This document shows positions 16,971-25,633 of a stretch of 64,000 nucleotides of DNA, in pieces. Source of the stretch: Lysinibacillus antri. Lineage in GTDB: Bacteria > Bacillota > Bacilli > Bacillales_A > Planococcaceae. Both the position numbers and the translations under genes were made by a program. Where the stretch lies: contig NZ_RYYR01000016.1 in the NCBI RefSeq assembly GCF_003977595.1, positions 1-64,000 of the forward strand, given 5' to 3'. How positions within the stretch are numbered: the stretch's first letter is position 1; each line of letters opens with the position of its first letter. Under the pieces are notes generated by a model. That model was not told the DNA's origin and searched no databases. It worked only from the letters and a program-made list of their open reading frames with translations.

Positions 16971-17579
16971 TTATTTAGGTCGTTCCAGTGTAATGATCTC
17001 ACCAATCGTTGCATAGTCCGAGCCAGCTAATCGGCTAATCGCATTTAATTCTCGTACATCAATTTTACCATTGTCATAAATGGCGTCATCAAAGTGGAAT
17101 AAAACAATTTCGCCAATAAATAAATCGCCAGTCGGATGGTCACCACCTAAAGGGATGGCTTGAACAAGTTTACATTCCATTCGAATTTTCGCTTCCTTTA
17201 CTCCGGGTACACTAATGTTCACACTCGGTACTGGTGTAAGTTGCGTTAGTTCGATTTCGCTTTTAGATGGTGGTAACGTTGCTGCTGTTTCATTTACTTG
17301 CTTCAAGTTTTGATCATCGACAATATGAATGACGTACTGCTCATTTTGATAAATATTTCGAGCTGTATCTTTCAATTCCCCATTCTTTCGCCCAACAGAT
17401 AAAGAAACCATTGGCGGATTGGAAGAAACGATATTAAAGTAACTGAACGGAGCGCCATTGACCACGCCTTCTTCTGATTGTGTTGTGACAAATGCAATAG
17501 GACGCGGAACAATCGAACCTATTAATAATTTATAATTGTCACGCTCACTATTTTGCTTTGGATCTATCGAAATCAACAT
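16971..17579 (-). CDS. Flavin reductase-like FMN-binding split-barrel protein
   Basis: The 202-residue protein matches the DIM6/NTAB flavin-reductase family, with GSIVPRPIAFVTT, NGAPFSYFNIVSSNPPMVSLSVG and the C-terminal HPTGDLFIGEIV. It is similar in length to Bacillus YwrF. It binds FMN and probably supplies reduced flavin or acts on small aromatics. It lies just downstream of the dioxygenase gene on the same strand (62 nt gap), so both could be cotranscribed in electrophile stress. Confidence 0.85.
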   Translation of the reverse strand: MLISIDPKQNSERDNYKLLIGSIVPRPIAFVTTQSEEGVVNGAPFSYFNIVSSNPPMVSLSVGRKNGELKDTARNIYQNEQYVIHIVDDQNLKQVNETAATLPPSKSEIELTQLTPVPSVNISVPGVKEAKIRMECKLVQAIPLGGDHPTGDLFIGEIVLFHFDDAIYDNGKIDVRELNAISRLAGSDYATIGEIITLERPK

Positions 17580-17641
17580 TTTTCAACCCTTTCCATCTTT
17601 TCCTACCTATTGTAACAAAATGATTAAGAGTTGTAGCTATC

Positions 17642-18625
17642 CTATAGATATTCTTTTTCGAAATGTTTTGTGCTACGGATTGTATCGATTGGTCGAACGA
17701 GTGATTCGATGTGTTCACGTTTATCTTCAAAAAATGGTGGTAATGATAATTTTTCACCTAGCGTCTCGTATGGCTCATCTCCCATGAAGCCTGGGCCATC
17801 TGTTGCTAGTTCAAATAAAATCGATGGGGCTACATTAGAATATAATGAACCAAAAAAATAACGCTCAACATAGCCGGAGTTTGGCAGTTTGAATGACTGT
17901 AATCGTTGTTGCCAAGCTTCTAAATCATTGCGATCATCTACACGGAAAGCTGTGTGATGGACTGTTCCGAAACCTTGACGTGCTTGTGGTAGGACTGTAT
18001 TGTACTCAACCACCACTTGTGCACCATGACCACCCTCACCCATTTCAAATAAATGATACGCATCTTCTTGTGCAATTTCACGCATGAAAAATACTTTTTC
18101 TAATACTTCTTTAAAATAATCAAAGTAGGACGTACGCACATGAACTGGGCCAAGTCCTGTAATCGCAAACTCTAAAGGAATGGGACCATCTTGCCAAGGT
18201 GTTCCCGCTGCTACTCCTTCATCAAATTCATCCGAAACAAGTTGATATTGCTGATCATCAAAGTCAACGAACGGTAAAATCTTTGTTCCGAATTGTTCTT
18301 GAATGCCTTTATGCTTCACATCGTATTTATCGAAGCGTTTCACCCAATAGTCTAATGCGGCATCACTTAGCACACGGAAGGAAGTTTTAGAAATTTCATT
18401 CGTTCCATGGACCCCTCTTGGAATGCCTGGGAAATCGAAAAATGTCATATCTGTACCAGCACTACCCACATCATCCGCGAAAAATAAATGATACGTTTTA
18501 ATATCATCTTGATTCACTGTTTTTTTCACTAATCGTAATCCTAAAGTATATGTAAAGAAGTCATAAATTTTTTCTGCACTACTTGTAATAGCCGTTACGT
18601 GGTGGATCCCTTTTAATTCGTTCAT
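17642..18625 (-). CDS. Ring-cleaving dioxygenase (MhqA/MhqO type, VOC fold)
   Basis: The 327-residue protein has two vicinal-oxygen-chelate modules: IHHVTAITSSAEKIYDFFTYTLGLRLVKKTVNQDD in the first and GTVHHTAFRVDDRNDLEAW in the second. Metal ligands fit HHVT, HHTAF and the Glu of ILFELATDGPGF. It is the MhqA/MhqO-type family that detoxifies catechols and hydroquinones in Bacillus. AGGAGG lies before the ATG. Two copies of an MhqR-like operator lie upstream (18643 and 18740), so regulation by an MhqR-type MarR repressor is likely. Confidence 0.88.
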   Translation of the reverse strand: MNELKGIHHVTAITSSAEKIYDFFTYTLGLRLVKKTVNQDDIKTYHLFFADDVGSAGTDMTFFDFPGIPRGVHGTNEISKTSFRVLSDAALDYWVKRFDKYDVKHKGIQEQFGTKILPFVDFDDQQYQLVSDEFDEGVAAGTPWQDGPIPLEFAITGLGPVHVRTSYFDYFKEVLEKVFFMREIAQEDAYHLFEMGEGGHGAQVVVEYNTVLPQARQGFGTVHHTAFRVDDRNDLEAWQQRLQSFKLPNSGYVERYFFGSLYSNVAPSILFELATDGPGFMGDEPYETLGEKLSLPPFFEDKREHIESLVRPIDTIRSTKHFEKEYL

Positions 18626-18642
18626 CGTGTTTCCTCCTAATT

Positions 18643-18660
18643 TATCTCGAATTCGAGATA
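18643..18660 (-). promoter_or_regulatory. MhqR-like operator, site 1
   Basis: ATCTCGAATTCGAGAT (18644-18659) is a perfect palindrome just upstream of the dioxygenase RBS. It matches the MarR-type MhqR operator of Bacillus as I recall it (ATCTcgaAtTCgAGAT). Confidence 0.75.
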
Positions 18661-18739
18661 TATGATAAAAATATATAGATAGCGCTGATTTGCTATCTTA
18701 GTTTGCCATCTTACTTTCAATATTATGCAAGTTATATAT

Positions 18740-18757
18740 TATCTTTAATTCGAGATA
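18740..18757 (-). promoter_or_regulatory. MhqR-like operator, site 2 (one weak arm)
   Basis: ATCTTTAATTCGAGAT (18741-18756) matches site 1 except in one half-site and lies 97 bp further upstream. The spacing suggests cooperative or looped repression, which is inference. Confidence 0.55.
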
Positions 18758-18792
18758 ATAATAACATGAGCTCATTTGGTTCGTCAAGGCTA

Positions 18793-18897
18793 TTGGCTAA
18801 TAAGTGTGGATGTTTGGCTAATATCTGCGTAAGTTTGACTAATAACCTCACAATTTCGTCTAATAAATCCGAAAATGTGTCCAATAAGTTGGCGCAA
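18793..18897. repeat. 21-bp tandem repeat, five degenerate units
   Basis: Units begin at 18793, 18814, 18835, 18856 and about 18877, each with a (T/G)GGCTAATA-like or GTCTAATAA core. They form most of the 18626-18947 spacer, together with the two operators and a terminator. No coding potential is credible here. Confidence 0.6.
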
Positions 18898-18902
18898 CGC
18901 AC

Positions 18903-18932
18903 AAAAAAAGCACCCCTTAAAAGAGTGCTTTG
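18903..18932 (-). terminator. Terminator of the SDR gene
   Basis: On the minus strand AAGCACTCTTTTAAGGGGTG forms a GCACTC/GGGTGC hairpin followed by seven T. Almost the same sequence recurs at 22662-22688. Confidence 0.7.
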
Positions 18933-18947
18933 GAAGACCCTTACCTA

Positions 18948-19673
18948 TTAATAAGGATTCGTTGCAATCAGACTTGCTGTTTTCACATAAATACGTGGAT
19001 TTAACTTTAATTGGTTGACGATAATTTCAGCGATGTCTTCCGCTTGCATTAGTTTTGAATCATCATTTTCTTTAATTAAGCTTAAATCAAATGCTAAATC
19101 TGTTGCGACAGTACTTGGAGTTAAGGCTGTTACACGAATATTATTACGACGAACTTCTTGTGCTAATGATTCTGTAAATCCAATCACAGCAAATTTTGAT
19201 GCACTATATGCACTTGAAGTAGCTGCCCCATTTAACCCACTTGTGGACGAAATATTAATAATGTCGCCCCCGTTTTTTTCGATTAATTGAGGTAGTACTG
19301 CATGTGTCACATAATATGTACCCAATAAGTTCACATCAATGATTTTTTTCCATTCTTCTGGATCCATTTCTAATACTTTACCGAATGATGCAATTCCTGC
19401 GTTATTAATTAAAATATCCGCAGTGCCCAATGATTCAGTTAACGATGAAACCGCTACATCTACTTGCTCTTTCGATGAGATATCAGCTACCGCATATGCA
19501 ACCTTTACACCTAATCCTTCTATTTCTGTCGCTACTTCTTTTAAAGCAGACTCCGTTTTTGCGATTAATCCAACATTTACACCCTCTTTTGCTAAATGAA
19601 GTGCTGTTGCTTTCCCTATTCCTCGTGCTGCTCCAGTGATAAATGCAACTTTATCTTGTAATGATTGTGCCAT
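18948..19673 (-). CDS. Short-chain dehydrogenase/reductase (FabG-like)
   Basis: The 241-residue classical SDR has the cofactor motif [10 protein letters not shown], the structural NNAG motif, the catalytic Ser in NISSTSG and YSASK. Lacking family-specific context, the substrate cannot be assigned; NADP(H)-dependent oxidoreduction of a carbonyl/hydroxyl is expected. I prefer ATG 19673 because AAAGGAG lies 9 nt upstream; the ATG at 19679 is only 3 nt from the RBS. Confidence 0.85.
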   Translation of the reverse strand: MAQSLQDKVAFITGAARGIGKATALHLAKEGVNVGLIAKTESALKEVATEIEGLGVKVAYAVADISSKEQVDVAVSSLTESLGTADILINNAGIASFGKVLEMDPEEWKKIIDVNLLGTYYVTHAVLPQLIEKNGGDIINISSTSGLNGAATSSAYSASKFAVIGFTESLAQEVRRNNIRVTALTPSTVATDLAFDLSLIKENDDSKLMQAEDIAEIIVNQLKLNPRIYVKTASLIATNPY

Positions 19674-19751
19674 TTTCATATGCTCCTTTCGAACTTCTAT
19701 CGGTTTAAGTATACTATTTTAAGGATAAATTTGCCTCTCATGCGCTCGCAC

Positions 19752-19795
19752 AAAAAAGGACAGGTGCACAGAACCAATCCCCTTTCACCTGTCAC
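19752..19795 (-). terminator. Rho-independent terminator (minus strand)
   Basis: GACAGGTG (19759-19766) pairs with CACCTGTC (19786-19793), and six T follow on the minus strand. It ends the 110-residue gene. Confidence 0.75.
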
Positions 19796-19798
19796 TTA

Positions 19799-20131
19799 TT
19801 ACTCTTCTTTCTTTGAAACCTTCTTATTAATACCACGAGAAATTTGTGTATTCATCGTGCCTTGAACGACATGCTCTAAGAAAAAATCACCAACTAACTT
19901 TAAATAGTTGTCATCGTCAAACATCTTTCTATCTTGTAATTCCATTTCCGCTAAACTTTCATAAGTAGCAAGAAGAGCGTAACAATAATCCTGTCCTGTA
20001 ATCGGAATTAACACTTCAACCGTGTGATCATATTGTTCGTTGCGAAATTTTTTAATCTCTTGTAAATTTTCGATGGCCTCTTTAAATTTTTCTTGTTTTA
20101 TTTCGAAGGTTTGATAGACATACACTGTCAT
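19799..20131 (-). CDS. Hypothetical protein, ferredoxin-like/dimeric barrel candidate
   Basis: The 110-residue soluble protein has an alternating beta-alpha-beta pattern (YVYQTFEIKQEKFKEAIENL, then VEVLIPITGQDYCYALLATY) compatible with a dimeric alpha/beta barrel. I do not recognise a specific family and no catalytic residues are evident. AAGGAG lies upstream of the ATG. Confidence 0.5.
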   Translation of the reverse strand: MTVYVYQTFEIKQEKFKEAIENLQEIKKFRNEQYDHTVEVLIPITGQDYCYALLATYESLAEMELQDRKMFDDDNYLKLVGDFFLEHVVQGTMNTQISRGINKKVSKKEE

Positions 20132-20250
20132 AGCCTTTACTCCTTAATTGTATTTAACTTGCAACATTCATTTAGTAGTTGTCCTATTATCCGTACAACA
20201 TGAATAGGATGGTAAAAACCATTTTTTGTGTTACTAAAGGAGTTTACAAA

Positions 20251-20877
20251 ATGAGTGCATTTTTCGGATATGTTTTTTTAGGGATTTCTCTTGCTGCACC
20301 AATTGGACCGGTGAACGCAGCACAATTAACAAAAGGTATTTATGGTGGGTTTGGACATGCCTGGTTAGTTGGACTAGGCGCAATGTTAGCAGATGCAGTT
20401 TATATGCTCATTGTGTATTTAGGCGTGTTCCATTTTCTTGAAACCCCATTTATGCAAACGTTACTATGGTCATTTGGTTGTTTTGTTCTGATTTATACTG
20501 GTGTTGATAGTATTTTAACGGCTGGGAAAGAAGTGAAAATGAAAAATATTAAAAGCAATTCATTTAAAAGCTCTTTCTTTTACGGTTTTCTTCTATCCAT
20601 TTCTAACCCATTGTCGATGATGTTTTGGTTAGGTATTTTTGGTTCGGTACTAGCCAAAACGGTTTCCACGTATGATCTCGATCATATTATTTTATATAGC
20701 TTAGCAATTTTCGTCGGTCTATTTATTTGGGATGTAACAATGGCATTTACCGCAAGCAGTTTTAGAAAAATCCTTACCTCCAAATTACTTGGTGGCATTT
20801 CCATCATCTCTGGACTTTCATTAATTGGATTTGGTGTGTATTTTGGTGTACAAGCCATCCGATTACTATTTTTCTAA
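20251..20877 (+). CDS. LysE/RhtB-family amino-acid exporter
   Basis: The 208-residue protein has six hydrophobic segments and the LysE N-terminal signature LGISLAAPIGPVNAAQLTKG, with the NPLSMMFWLG motif in the middle helix. These proteins export amino acids or derivatives with the proton gradient. AAAGGAG precedes ATG 20251; the in-frame TTG at 20179 has no RBS and would add a hydrophilic leader. It converges on the amino acid permease gene, 4 nt away. Confidence 0.85.
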   Translation: MSAFFGYVFLGISLAAPIGPVNAAQLTKGIYGGFGHAWLVGLGAMLADAVYMLIVYLGVFHFLETPFMQTLLWSFGCFVLIYTGVDSILTAGKEVKMKNIKSNSFKSSFFYGFLLSISNPLSMMFWLGIFGSVLAKTVSTYDLDHIILYSLAIFVGLFIWDVTMAFTASSFRKILTSKLLGGISIISGLSLIGFGVYFGVQAIRLLFF

Positions 20878-20881
20878 CTCG

Positions 20882-22246
20882 TTAAATACCTTTTGGATAC
20901 GCGTTTTTCTTCTTGGACTTCCGTTTTCGCATAATTAGGACCACAATAATAATGAGCGCTATAAATACGATACTGACGAAAAGTCCCATTCGATTATTTT
21001 TATCGAGAACAGTGCCACTAACTGCTAAAAAAATTAAAAGCATTGCAATATAGCGTTTCACATGGTCAAACTTTGTAGCTTTCATCAGTTTTGGGAATGA
21101 AATCAGTATGAAAAACCAATTGTAAATGAGCATTAAACCTGCTGCGGTTGTAATATACTCATACACTCGATCTGGCATTAGTCTTGCAATCACAATCGAA
21201 ATGACTAATACGGAAATTGTTAATACTAAGGCAAATGGCGGTACTTTTAATTTACCTTTCTTTGCAAATAGTTTTGGTGCATCGCCATCTTCAGCCATTG
21301 TAACAAGCATACTTGTGACCGCAAAAAGTGACGCCGCCATCGTTGAAAAACCTGCAATAATGATCCCTGCATTAAAAACATGGGGGAAAAAAGCTAAATT
21401 ATAATCAGCAAGAGCGAGCGCAAATGGACTTTCCTTTGCATTAAACTTATTGTAAGCCACAAAACCGGATGCTAAGAAAATGGAAATTAAGTAAATGGAC
21501 GTTAAGATGATTAACATGACCGTCGTGGACTTTACGACTTCTTTTTTTTGCTGGAGCCTTACAGATAAAATACCCATTATTTCAATGCCACCAAACGCAT
21601 AAAAGCCAAAAATAAGCGAGGACCATAAGCCAATGAAGCCCTTTGCAAAAATTTCATCGGTCGTGTTTGGTACATTAAAGTCATTTTTATCGCCACCAAA
21701 AAATCCAAATAACACGAGTATTGCTAAAATAATAAACATAAAAATAGCAGCCACTTTAATCACTGCAAATAAGTTTTCTGTTCGTTCAAACCCTTTTGTA
21801 CCAATTAAAACAACAATGATGCCGAGAATCGCGTAGATCGAAGCTAATATCCAAAGTGGAATATTGGGAAACCAGAATCGGGTAAGAATCGAAAGTGCTG
21901 TTAGCTGACTCCCAGAAATCAACATTTCAGAAAACCAATAAACCCACCCACTACTAAACCCTGCCCAACGACCATACGCTTTTTTAGCATACGATCGAAA
22001 TGAGCCTTTTTGAGGATCTTGTATAAACATTTTTCCGAGTAGTTCGGATACGATCATCGCAGTTAATCCGGCTAGAATAAAGGATATAACAATCGATGGT
22101 CCTGTTTTGGAAATCCCGATACCAGATCCGAGAAAGTATCCTGTTCCAATGGTACAACCAACACCGATAAGGGAAAGCTGCCACCATTTTAATTTGCTTT
22201 CACCGTTTTTGTCACTTTTCCCTCCTGCACGTGCTGGAAGTTCCAT
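20882..22246 (-). CDS. APC-superfamily amino acid permease
   Basis: The 454-residue protein has about 12 TM helices. It begins with the APC TM1 signature LSLIGVGCTIGTGYFLGSG, and FGFYAFGGIEIMGI matches TM6. It should import an amino acid by proton symport; the substrate is not decidable. The C-terminus is strongly basic (RKRKSKKKN). RBS GGGAGGGTG lies upstream. Confidence 0.85.
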   Translation of the reverse strand: MELPARAGGKSDKNGESKLKWWQLSLIGVGCTIGTGYFLGSGIGISKTGPSIVISFILAGLTAMIVSELLGKMFIQDPQKGSFRSYAKKAYGRWAGFSSGWVYWFSEMLISGSQLTALSILTRFWFPNIPLWILASIYAILGIIVVLIGTKGFERTENLFAVIKVAAIFMFIILAILVLFGFFGGDKNDFNVPNTTDEIFAKGFIGLWSSLIFGFYAFGGIEIMGILSVRLQQKKEVVKSTTVMLIILTSIYLISIFLASGFVAYNKFNAKESPFALALADYNLAFFPHVFNAGIIIAGFSTMAASLFAVTSMLVTMAEDGDAPKLFAKKGKLKVPPFALVLTISVLVISIVIARLMPDRVYEYITTAAGLMLIYNWFFILISFPKLMKATKFDHVKRYIAMLLIFLAVSGTVLDKNNRMGLFVSIVFIALIIIVVLIMRKRKSKKKNAYPKGI

Positions 22247-22312
22247 TCAAAACACCCTCCCCTAAATTCCTAATTATTATGAGCGGCGAAAAGAAGTTTA
22301 TGTATATGAAAA

Positions 22313-22353
22313 ACCCCGGATAAGCTCACTTAGGAAGTGATCCTATTCGGGGC
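22313..22353 (-). terminator. CCCCGAATA-type terminator
   Basis: On the minus strand CCCCGAATAGGATCACT pairs with a mirrored arm ending CCGGGG, followed by five T. It ends the Asn-rich gene. Two related terminators lie at 26213 and 29214 beside the other members of this family. Confidence 0.8.
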
Positions 22354-22371
22354 CTTAGCATTTATAAATGT

Positions 22372-22605
22372 TTAGCAATCTTCACAATCATTATTATTTT
22401 GTTGACGATCGCGGTTAAAGTTTAAATCTTCAGCAAACTCTTCACGCGTATTTTGGTTTTGATTGTGATTACGATTAAAGTTTAGATCTTCTGAAAATTC
22501 TTCGCGTGTATTTTGGTTTTGATTGCGATTGCGGTTGAAGTTTAAGTCTTCAGCAAATTCTTCTAGGTTGTTTTCATTGCGTCGTCGGTTGTTATTGTTT
22601 TCCAT
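22372..22605 (-). CDS. Asn-rich protein with three EEF(A/S)EDLNF repeats (spore-type candidate)
   Basis: The 77-residue hydrophilic product has three tandem units of the form REEFAEDLNFNRNRNQNQNT and an acidic CEDC tail. It has no hydrophobic core, signal peptide or known domain. Start 22605 has GGAGGTG 8 nt upstream. The sigma-G-like promoter at 22629-22657, the N/Q composition and the repeats recall gamma-type small acid-soluble spore proteins, but the motif is not the classical one. A relative occurs at 26271, 29313 and 1437. Confidence 0.7.
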   Translation of the reverse strand: MENNNNRRRNENNLEEFAEDLNFNRNRNQNQNTREEFSEDLNFNRNHNQNQNTREEFAEDLNFNRDRQQNNNDCEDC

Positions 22606-22628
22606 TACCGATTCACCTCCACTTTTAT

Positions 22629-22657
22629 TATTGTGGATGATAAATGACTTTCTATAC
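22629..22657 (-). promoter_or_regulatory. Sigma-G-like promoter of the Asn-rich gene
   Basis: Minus strand: -35 GTATA (22657-22653), 17-nt spacer, -10 CACAATA (22635-22629). The sigma-G consensus is G-x-ATA, about 17-18 nt, CATnnTA. The same geometry is seen before 26456 and 29492. Confidence 0.55.
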
Positions 22658-22661
22658 GAAC

Positions 22662-22688
22662 AAAAAAGCACCCCTTAAAAGAGTGCTT
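22662..22688 (-). terminator. Terminator of the DHA2 exporter gene
   Basis: Minus strand AAGCACTCTTTTAAGGGGTG hairpin with a T-run, nearly identical to 18903-18932. It sits between the exporter gene and the promoter of the Asn-rich gene. Confidence 0.6.
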
Positions 22689-22838
22689 GGAAGCTCACTA
22701 TTTAACACGAACTAGTTTTCATCGTGGTTATGAAAAACAATTTCACCGACTTCTCCCCTACTTGTTTCGTCCTTCATCACCTTACAAATAAAAAAAGCAC
22801 AATTCAATTTCCACCGAATCGTACATTTTCAAAACCTC

Positions 22839-24230
22839 TTATTTCATTTGTACTGTACTCACTCGTTTAATAAAGAACGATATAATAAACGCGAGTACGG
22901 CTAACACTAAACCGAATATGATGGAGTTTTGTACACCATCGACTAAACCAAGATAGGGATCCGGATTTTTTGCTGCTGTAATTGACATAATCGTTACGGC
23001 CACTGCAGTACCGATTGCTCCCGCCACTTGTTGTAGAGTATTCATAATCGCCGTACCATCCATGTATAACTCACGTGGTAACTCGTTTAAACCATTCGTT
23101 TGCGCAGGCATCATAATAAATGAAATACCGATCAACAGTAGAATATGCATGATGATAATGAAAATACTTGATGTTTCCGTATCGATAGTAGTTAAGAAAA
23201 ATAGACTAATGATTGCAAGGCCTAATCCAGTTGGCACCATTGCTCTTGGACCAAACTTATCAAATAAATTCCCTGCCACTACCGACATAAGCGCATTGAT
23301 TACACCACCAGGCAACATTAGTAACCCCGCAATCATTGGTACCATTAGCAATACCCTTTGCATATAAATCGGTAATAAAACCATGACAGAAAGTAGCATC
23401 ATCATCGCTGCTAAAACAATAAATAATGCTAATGTAAACATTGGATATTTAAAAACTTTCAAATTAAGCATTGGTGTTTCCATTTTCAATTGGCGGATTG
23501 TGAATAAAACTAATGATACAAGTCCCAAACCTACCGCTATGTATACTTCCTTCGCTAAAAATGTACCTAAATCTCCAGAAATACTAAATCCATATACTAC
23601 GCCACCAAACCCAATTGTTGATAAAATAAATGATACAACATCTAATTTCGTTGGCTGTACTTCACTGACATTTTCAATAAATCGAATGCCGACGAATATT
23701 GCAATTAGTAGAAATGGAATCGTCACCCAGAAAATAAAATGCCACGTAAATTCTTGTAAAATGACCCCTGCAAAAGTTGGACCAATTGCAGGTGCGAATA
23801 CAATAACAAGTCCAATTTTCCCCATAGCTGCACCACGTTTTTCAATTGGGTACACCATTAAAATAACGGTTGTCATTAATGGAATGATAATGGCTGTCCC
23901 AAGTGCTTGAACAATTCGTGCAATCAGTAGAACGGAAAAGGTTGGGGCAAGTGCTGCGATCAATGTACCAAGAATCGAAAAACTTAACGCAGCAGTAAAA
24001 AGTTGCCTCGTTGTAAACCGCTGCATTAAAAAGGCCGATACAGGAACAAATATCCCCAATACTAATAAATAGCCTGTTGTTAACCATTGAACAGTAGATG
24101 GTTCAATGCCAAAATCTCGACCAATCTCAACAAAGGCCATATTTAAAGCCGTCTCGTTGAAAAGACCGATAAACGCCGCAATCAAAAAGGGAATTACGAT
24201 TTGATTACGCTTTTCATATAAATTACTCAT
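22839..24230 (-). CDS. DHA2-family (14-TMS) MFS multidrug exporter
   Basis: The 463-residue protein belongs to the EmrB/LmrB-type branch. The WLTTGYLLVLGIFVP segment lies in TM2, and FAPAIGPTFAGVIL is antiporter motif C in TM5. LmrB-like drug or lincomycin efflux is a reasonable guess but the substrate is unknown. No TetR- or MarR-type regulator is adjacent. GGAGG lies before the ATG. Confidence 0.88.
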   Translation of the reverse strand: MSNLYEKRNQIVIPFLIAAFIGLFNETALNMAFVEIGRDFGIEPSTVQWLTTGYLLVLGIFVPVSAFLMQRFTTRQLFTAALSFSILGTLIAALAPTFSVLLIARIVQALGTAIIIPLMTTVILMVYPIEKRGAAMGKIGLVIVFAPAIGPTFAGVILQEFTWHFIFWVTIPFLLIAIFVGIRFIENVSEVQPTKLDVVSFILSTIGFGGVVYGFSISGDLGTFLAKEVYIAVGLGLVSLVLFTIRQLKMETPMLNLKVFKYPMFTLALFIVLAAMMMLLSVMVLLPIYMQRVLLMVPMIAGLLMLPGGVINALMSVVAGNLFDKFGPRAMVPTGLGLAIISLFFLTTIDTETSSIFIIIMHILLLIGISFIMMPAQTNGLNELPRELYMDGTAIMNTLQQVAGAIGTAVAVTIMSITAAKNPDPYLGLVDGVQNSIIFGLVLAVLAFIISFFIKRVSTVQMK

Positions 24231-24388
24231 AAATCCTCCATATTCAATTTTAATAATTTGAAAGTCACCTTTTGTATAATAAATGAAATGATTGCAATTT
24301 GGAAATTATAAGATTGGTTAATTTAAGGCTTCCAACTAAGGTTACGCTATTTTCAGGGAGGATTTATGACTACTTTCAAATTAATCTT

Positions 24389-25318
24389 TCATTCCGGTAA
24401 CATAACCCGCTTAAATTCTTTTAAAAATAAATCATAATGAAGTTTCATAGCTATTCGGGTTTTCCCCTTTTTACTAGTAGGACGATAATCAATATAGGAC
24501 ATTCCTTTTGCTTCTGTCCCCTCAATAACATTTGCATCATAGTGAATGTAATCCACAATGGAGGGATGTTGAATAACCATGATAGTAAGAAGATCATGAA
24601 TGGGTGCACCGGGTATACCTGGCATTTTTTCTTTGTAAAATTCGTAGTAATATTTAAAAATTGGGTCCATCATGAAGGCAAAGGGATTTTTCATATTTTT
24701 AGATATAACATCTACAATATCTTGAGTAATAATTGCATGTTGCGTAACGTTTAATGGGGTAATAGTCAAGTTATGTGCTGTTTCCAATATGAAATTAGAA
24801 GCAGTCGGATCACCATAAAAATTTGCTTCCGCCAAGGCTGTAATGTTACCAGGAATAAAAAATGCCCCTCCCATCACATAAAAGGCTTGAACGTTTTTCA
24901 TTAGTTCTGGATATAAGGTAAATACCATACACAGTGTAGTTGATCTACCTGTATCCACAATAATAAGTTCATTTTTATTTTTTTCTAAGATAAAACGAAG
25001 AGTATCAAAAGTATAAATATCGTATTGAACGTTTTTCGGAATCTTAATTGGTCCAATCCCATCTTTCCCATGAATTTCTGGATAAACCGCAATATTCTCC
25101 GGTTTAAAAGGCTTGGTAGCACCCGGAATAATAGGTATGTCGTTTCGTCCAGCTAAATGGAGCAAATAAGCAGCATTTGCTGTAGCCTCTTCTTTTGACA
25201 CATTCCCATAACTCGTTACAATTCCAACTAGTTCAATATCAGGATTCAATAATGAATAGATAATAGCTAAAGAATCATCAATGCCTGGATCACAAAATAA
25301 AAGAATTTTTTTCGTAAT
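24389..25318 (-). CDS. Inosine/uridine-type nucleoside hydrolase, apparently starting at ATT
   Basis: From ATT 25318 the product has 309 residues, the usual family length, and begins MTKKILLFCDPGIDD, giving the Ca2+-binding Asp10, Asp14 and Asp15 of nucleoside hydrolases. GGAAAGGGG lies 7 nt upstream of ATT. In this frame there is no ATG, GTG or TTG between the upstream stop (TAA) and a TTG at 25249; starting there would lose the metal site. Other motifs: VTSYGNV, VMGGAFFIPGN and the C-terminal HDLL. It should cleave the N-glycosidic bond of nucleosides. A mis-sequenced start codon remains possible. Confidence 0.8.
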   Translation of the reverse strand: MTKKILLFCDPGIDDSLAIIYSLLNPDIELVGIVTSYGNVSKEEATANAAYLLHLAGRNDIPIIPGATKPFKPENIAVYPEIHGKDGIGPIKIPKNVQYDIYTFDTLRFILEKNKNELIIVDTGRSTTLCMVFTLYPELMKNVQAFYVMGGAFFIPGNITALAEANFYGDPTASNFILETAHNLTITPLNVTQHAIITQDIVDVISKNMKNPFAFMMDPIFKYYYEFYKEKMPGIPGAPIHDLLTIMVIQHPSIVDYIHYDANVIEGTEAKGMSYIDYRPTSKKGKTRIAMKLHYDLFLKEFKRVMLPE

Positions 25319-25404
25319 TGTGGCACCCCTTTCCTTTCTATATATATTCCATTAAATTACCATTTATTTTCCATAATACAAAATTTTAATAAAAATCGGT
25401 CTCA

Positions 25405-25600
25405 TCTAATAAAAAAGGAGCCATCCAAAAAGTCATTTTGGATGGCTCCTTTGCGACGAGGATAGTGACAATTTATTGTTACTACCGCAGGAGCACAGCT
25501 TTTTAGCGATATTTTATTATTAGAAGCGTAGATGTCCAGAAAGTGTAGTGCTTTCTGGATATCCCCTTTACTTCTATATAAGAGGTAATTGTTCAAAAAC
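25405..25600 (-). other. Structured intergenic element (two hairpins)
   Basis: A very strong stem, GGAGCCATCCAAAA (25417-25430) with TTTTGGATGGCTCC (25436-25449), has a T-run on the minus strand. A second hairpin TCCAGAAAG (25535-25543) / CTTTCTGGA (25551-25559) lies 85 nt away. On the minus strand the order is hairpin, linker, terminator, as expected for a small RNA or the 3' end of a mobile element. The 25319-25754 spacer otherwise holds only a 41-bp repeat. Confidence 0.5.
25411..25452 (-). terminator. Strong terminator hairpin of the structured element
   Basis: The 14-bp perfect stem with a 5-nt loop is followed by six T on the minus strand. The nearest upstream minus-strand gene is the small lipoprotein (25755-25904), 300 bp away, or an RNA in between. 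Confidence 0.7.
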
Positions 25601-25633
25601 TTTAGCATTTCACATAATTGGGAGCAGGTTTCT

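Noticed and set aside
18703-18951. 82-codon frame across the operators and 21-bp repeats
   Set aside because: Made of repeat and terminator sequence, no RBS.
24366-24437. 23-codon ORF with an AGGGAGGA RBS, antisense to the nucleoside hydrolase end
   Set aside because: Very short, overlaps a real gene and has no terminator or homologue.
25402-25608. 68-codon frame in the structured element
   Set aside because: It reads through two strong hairpins and has no RBS.
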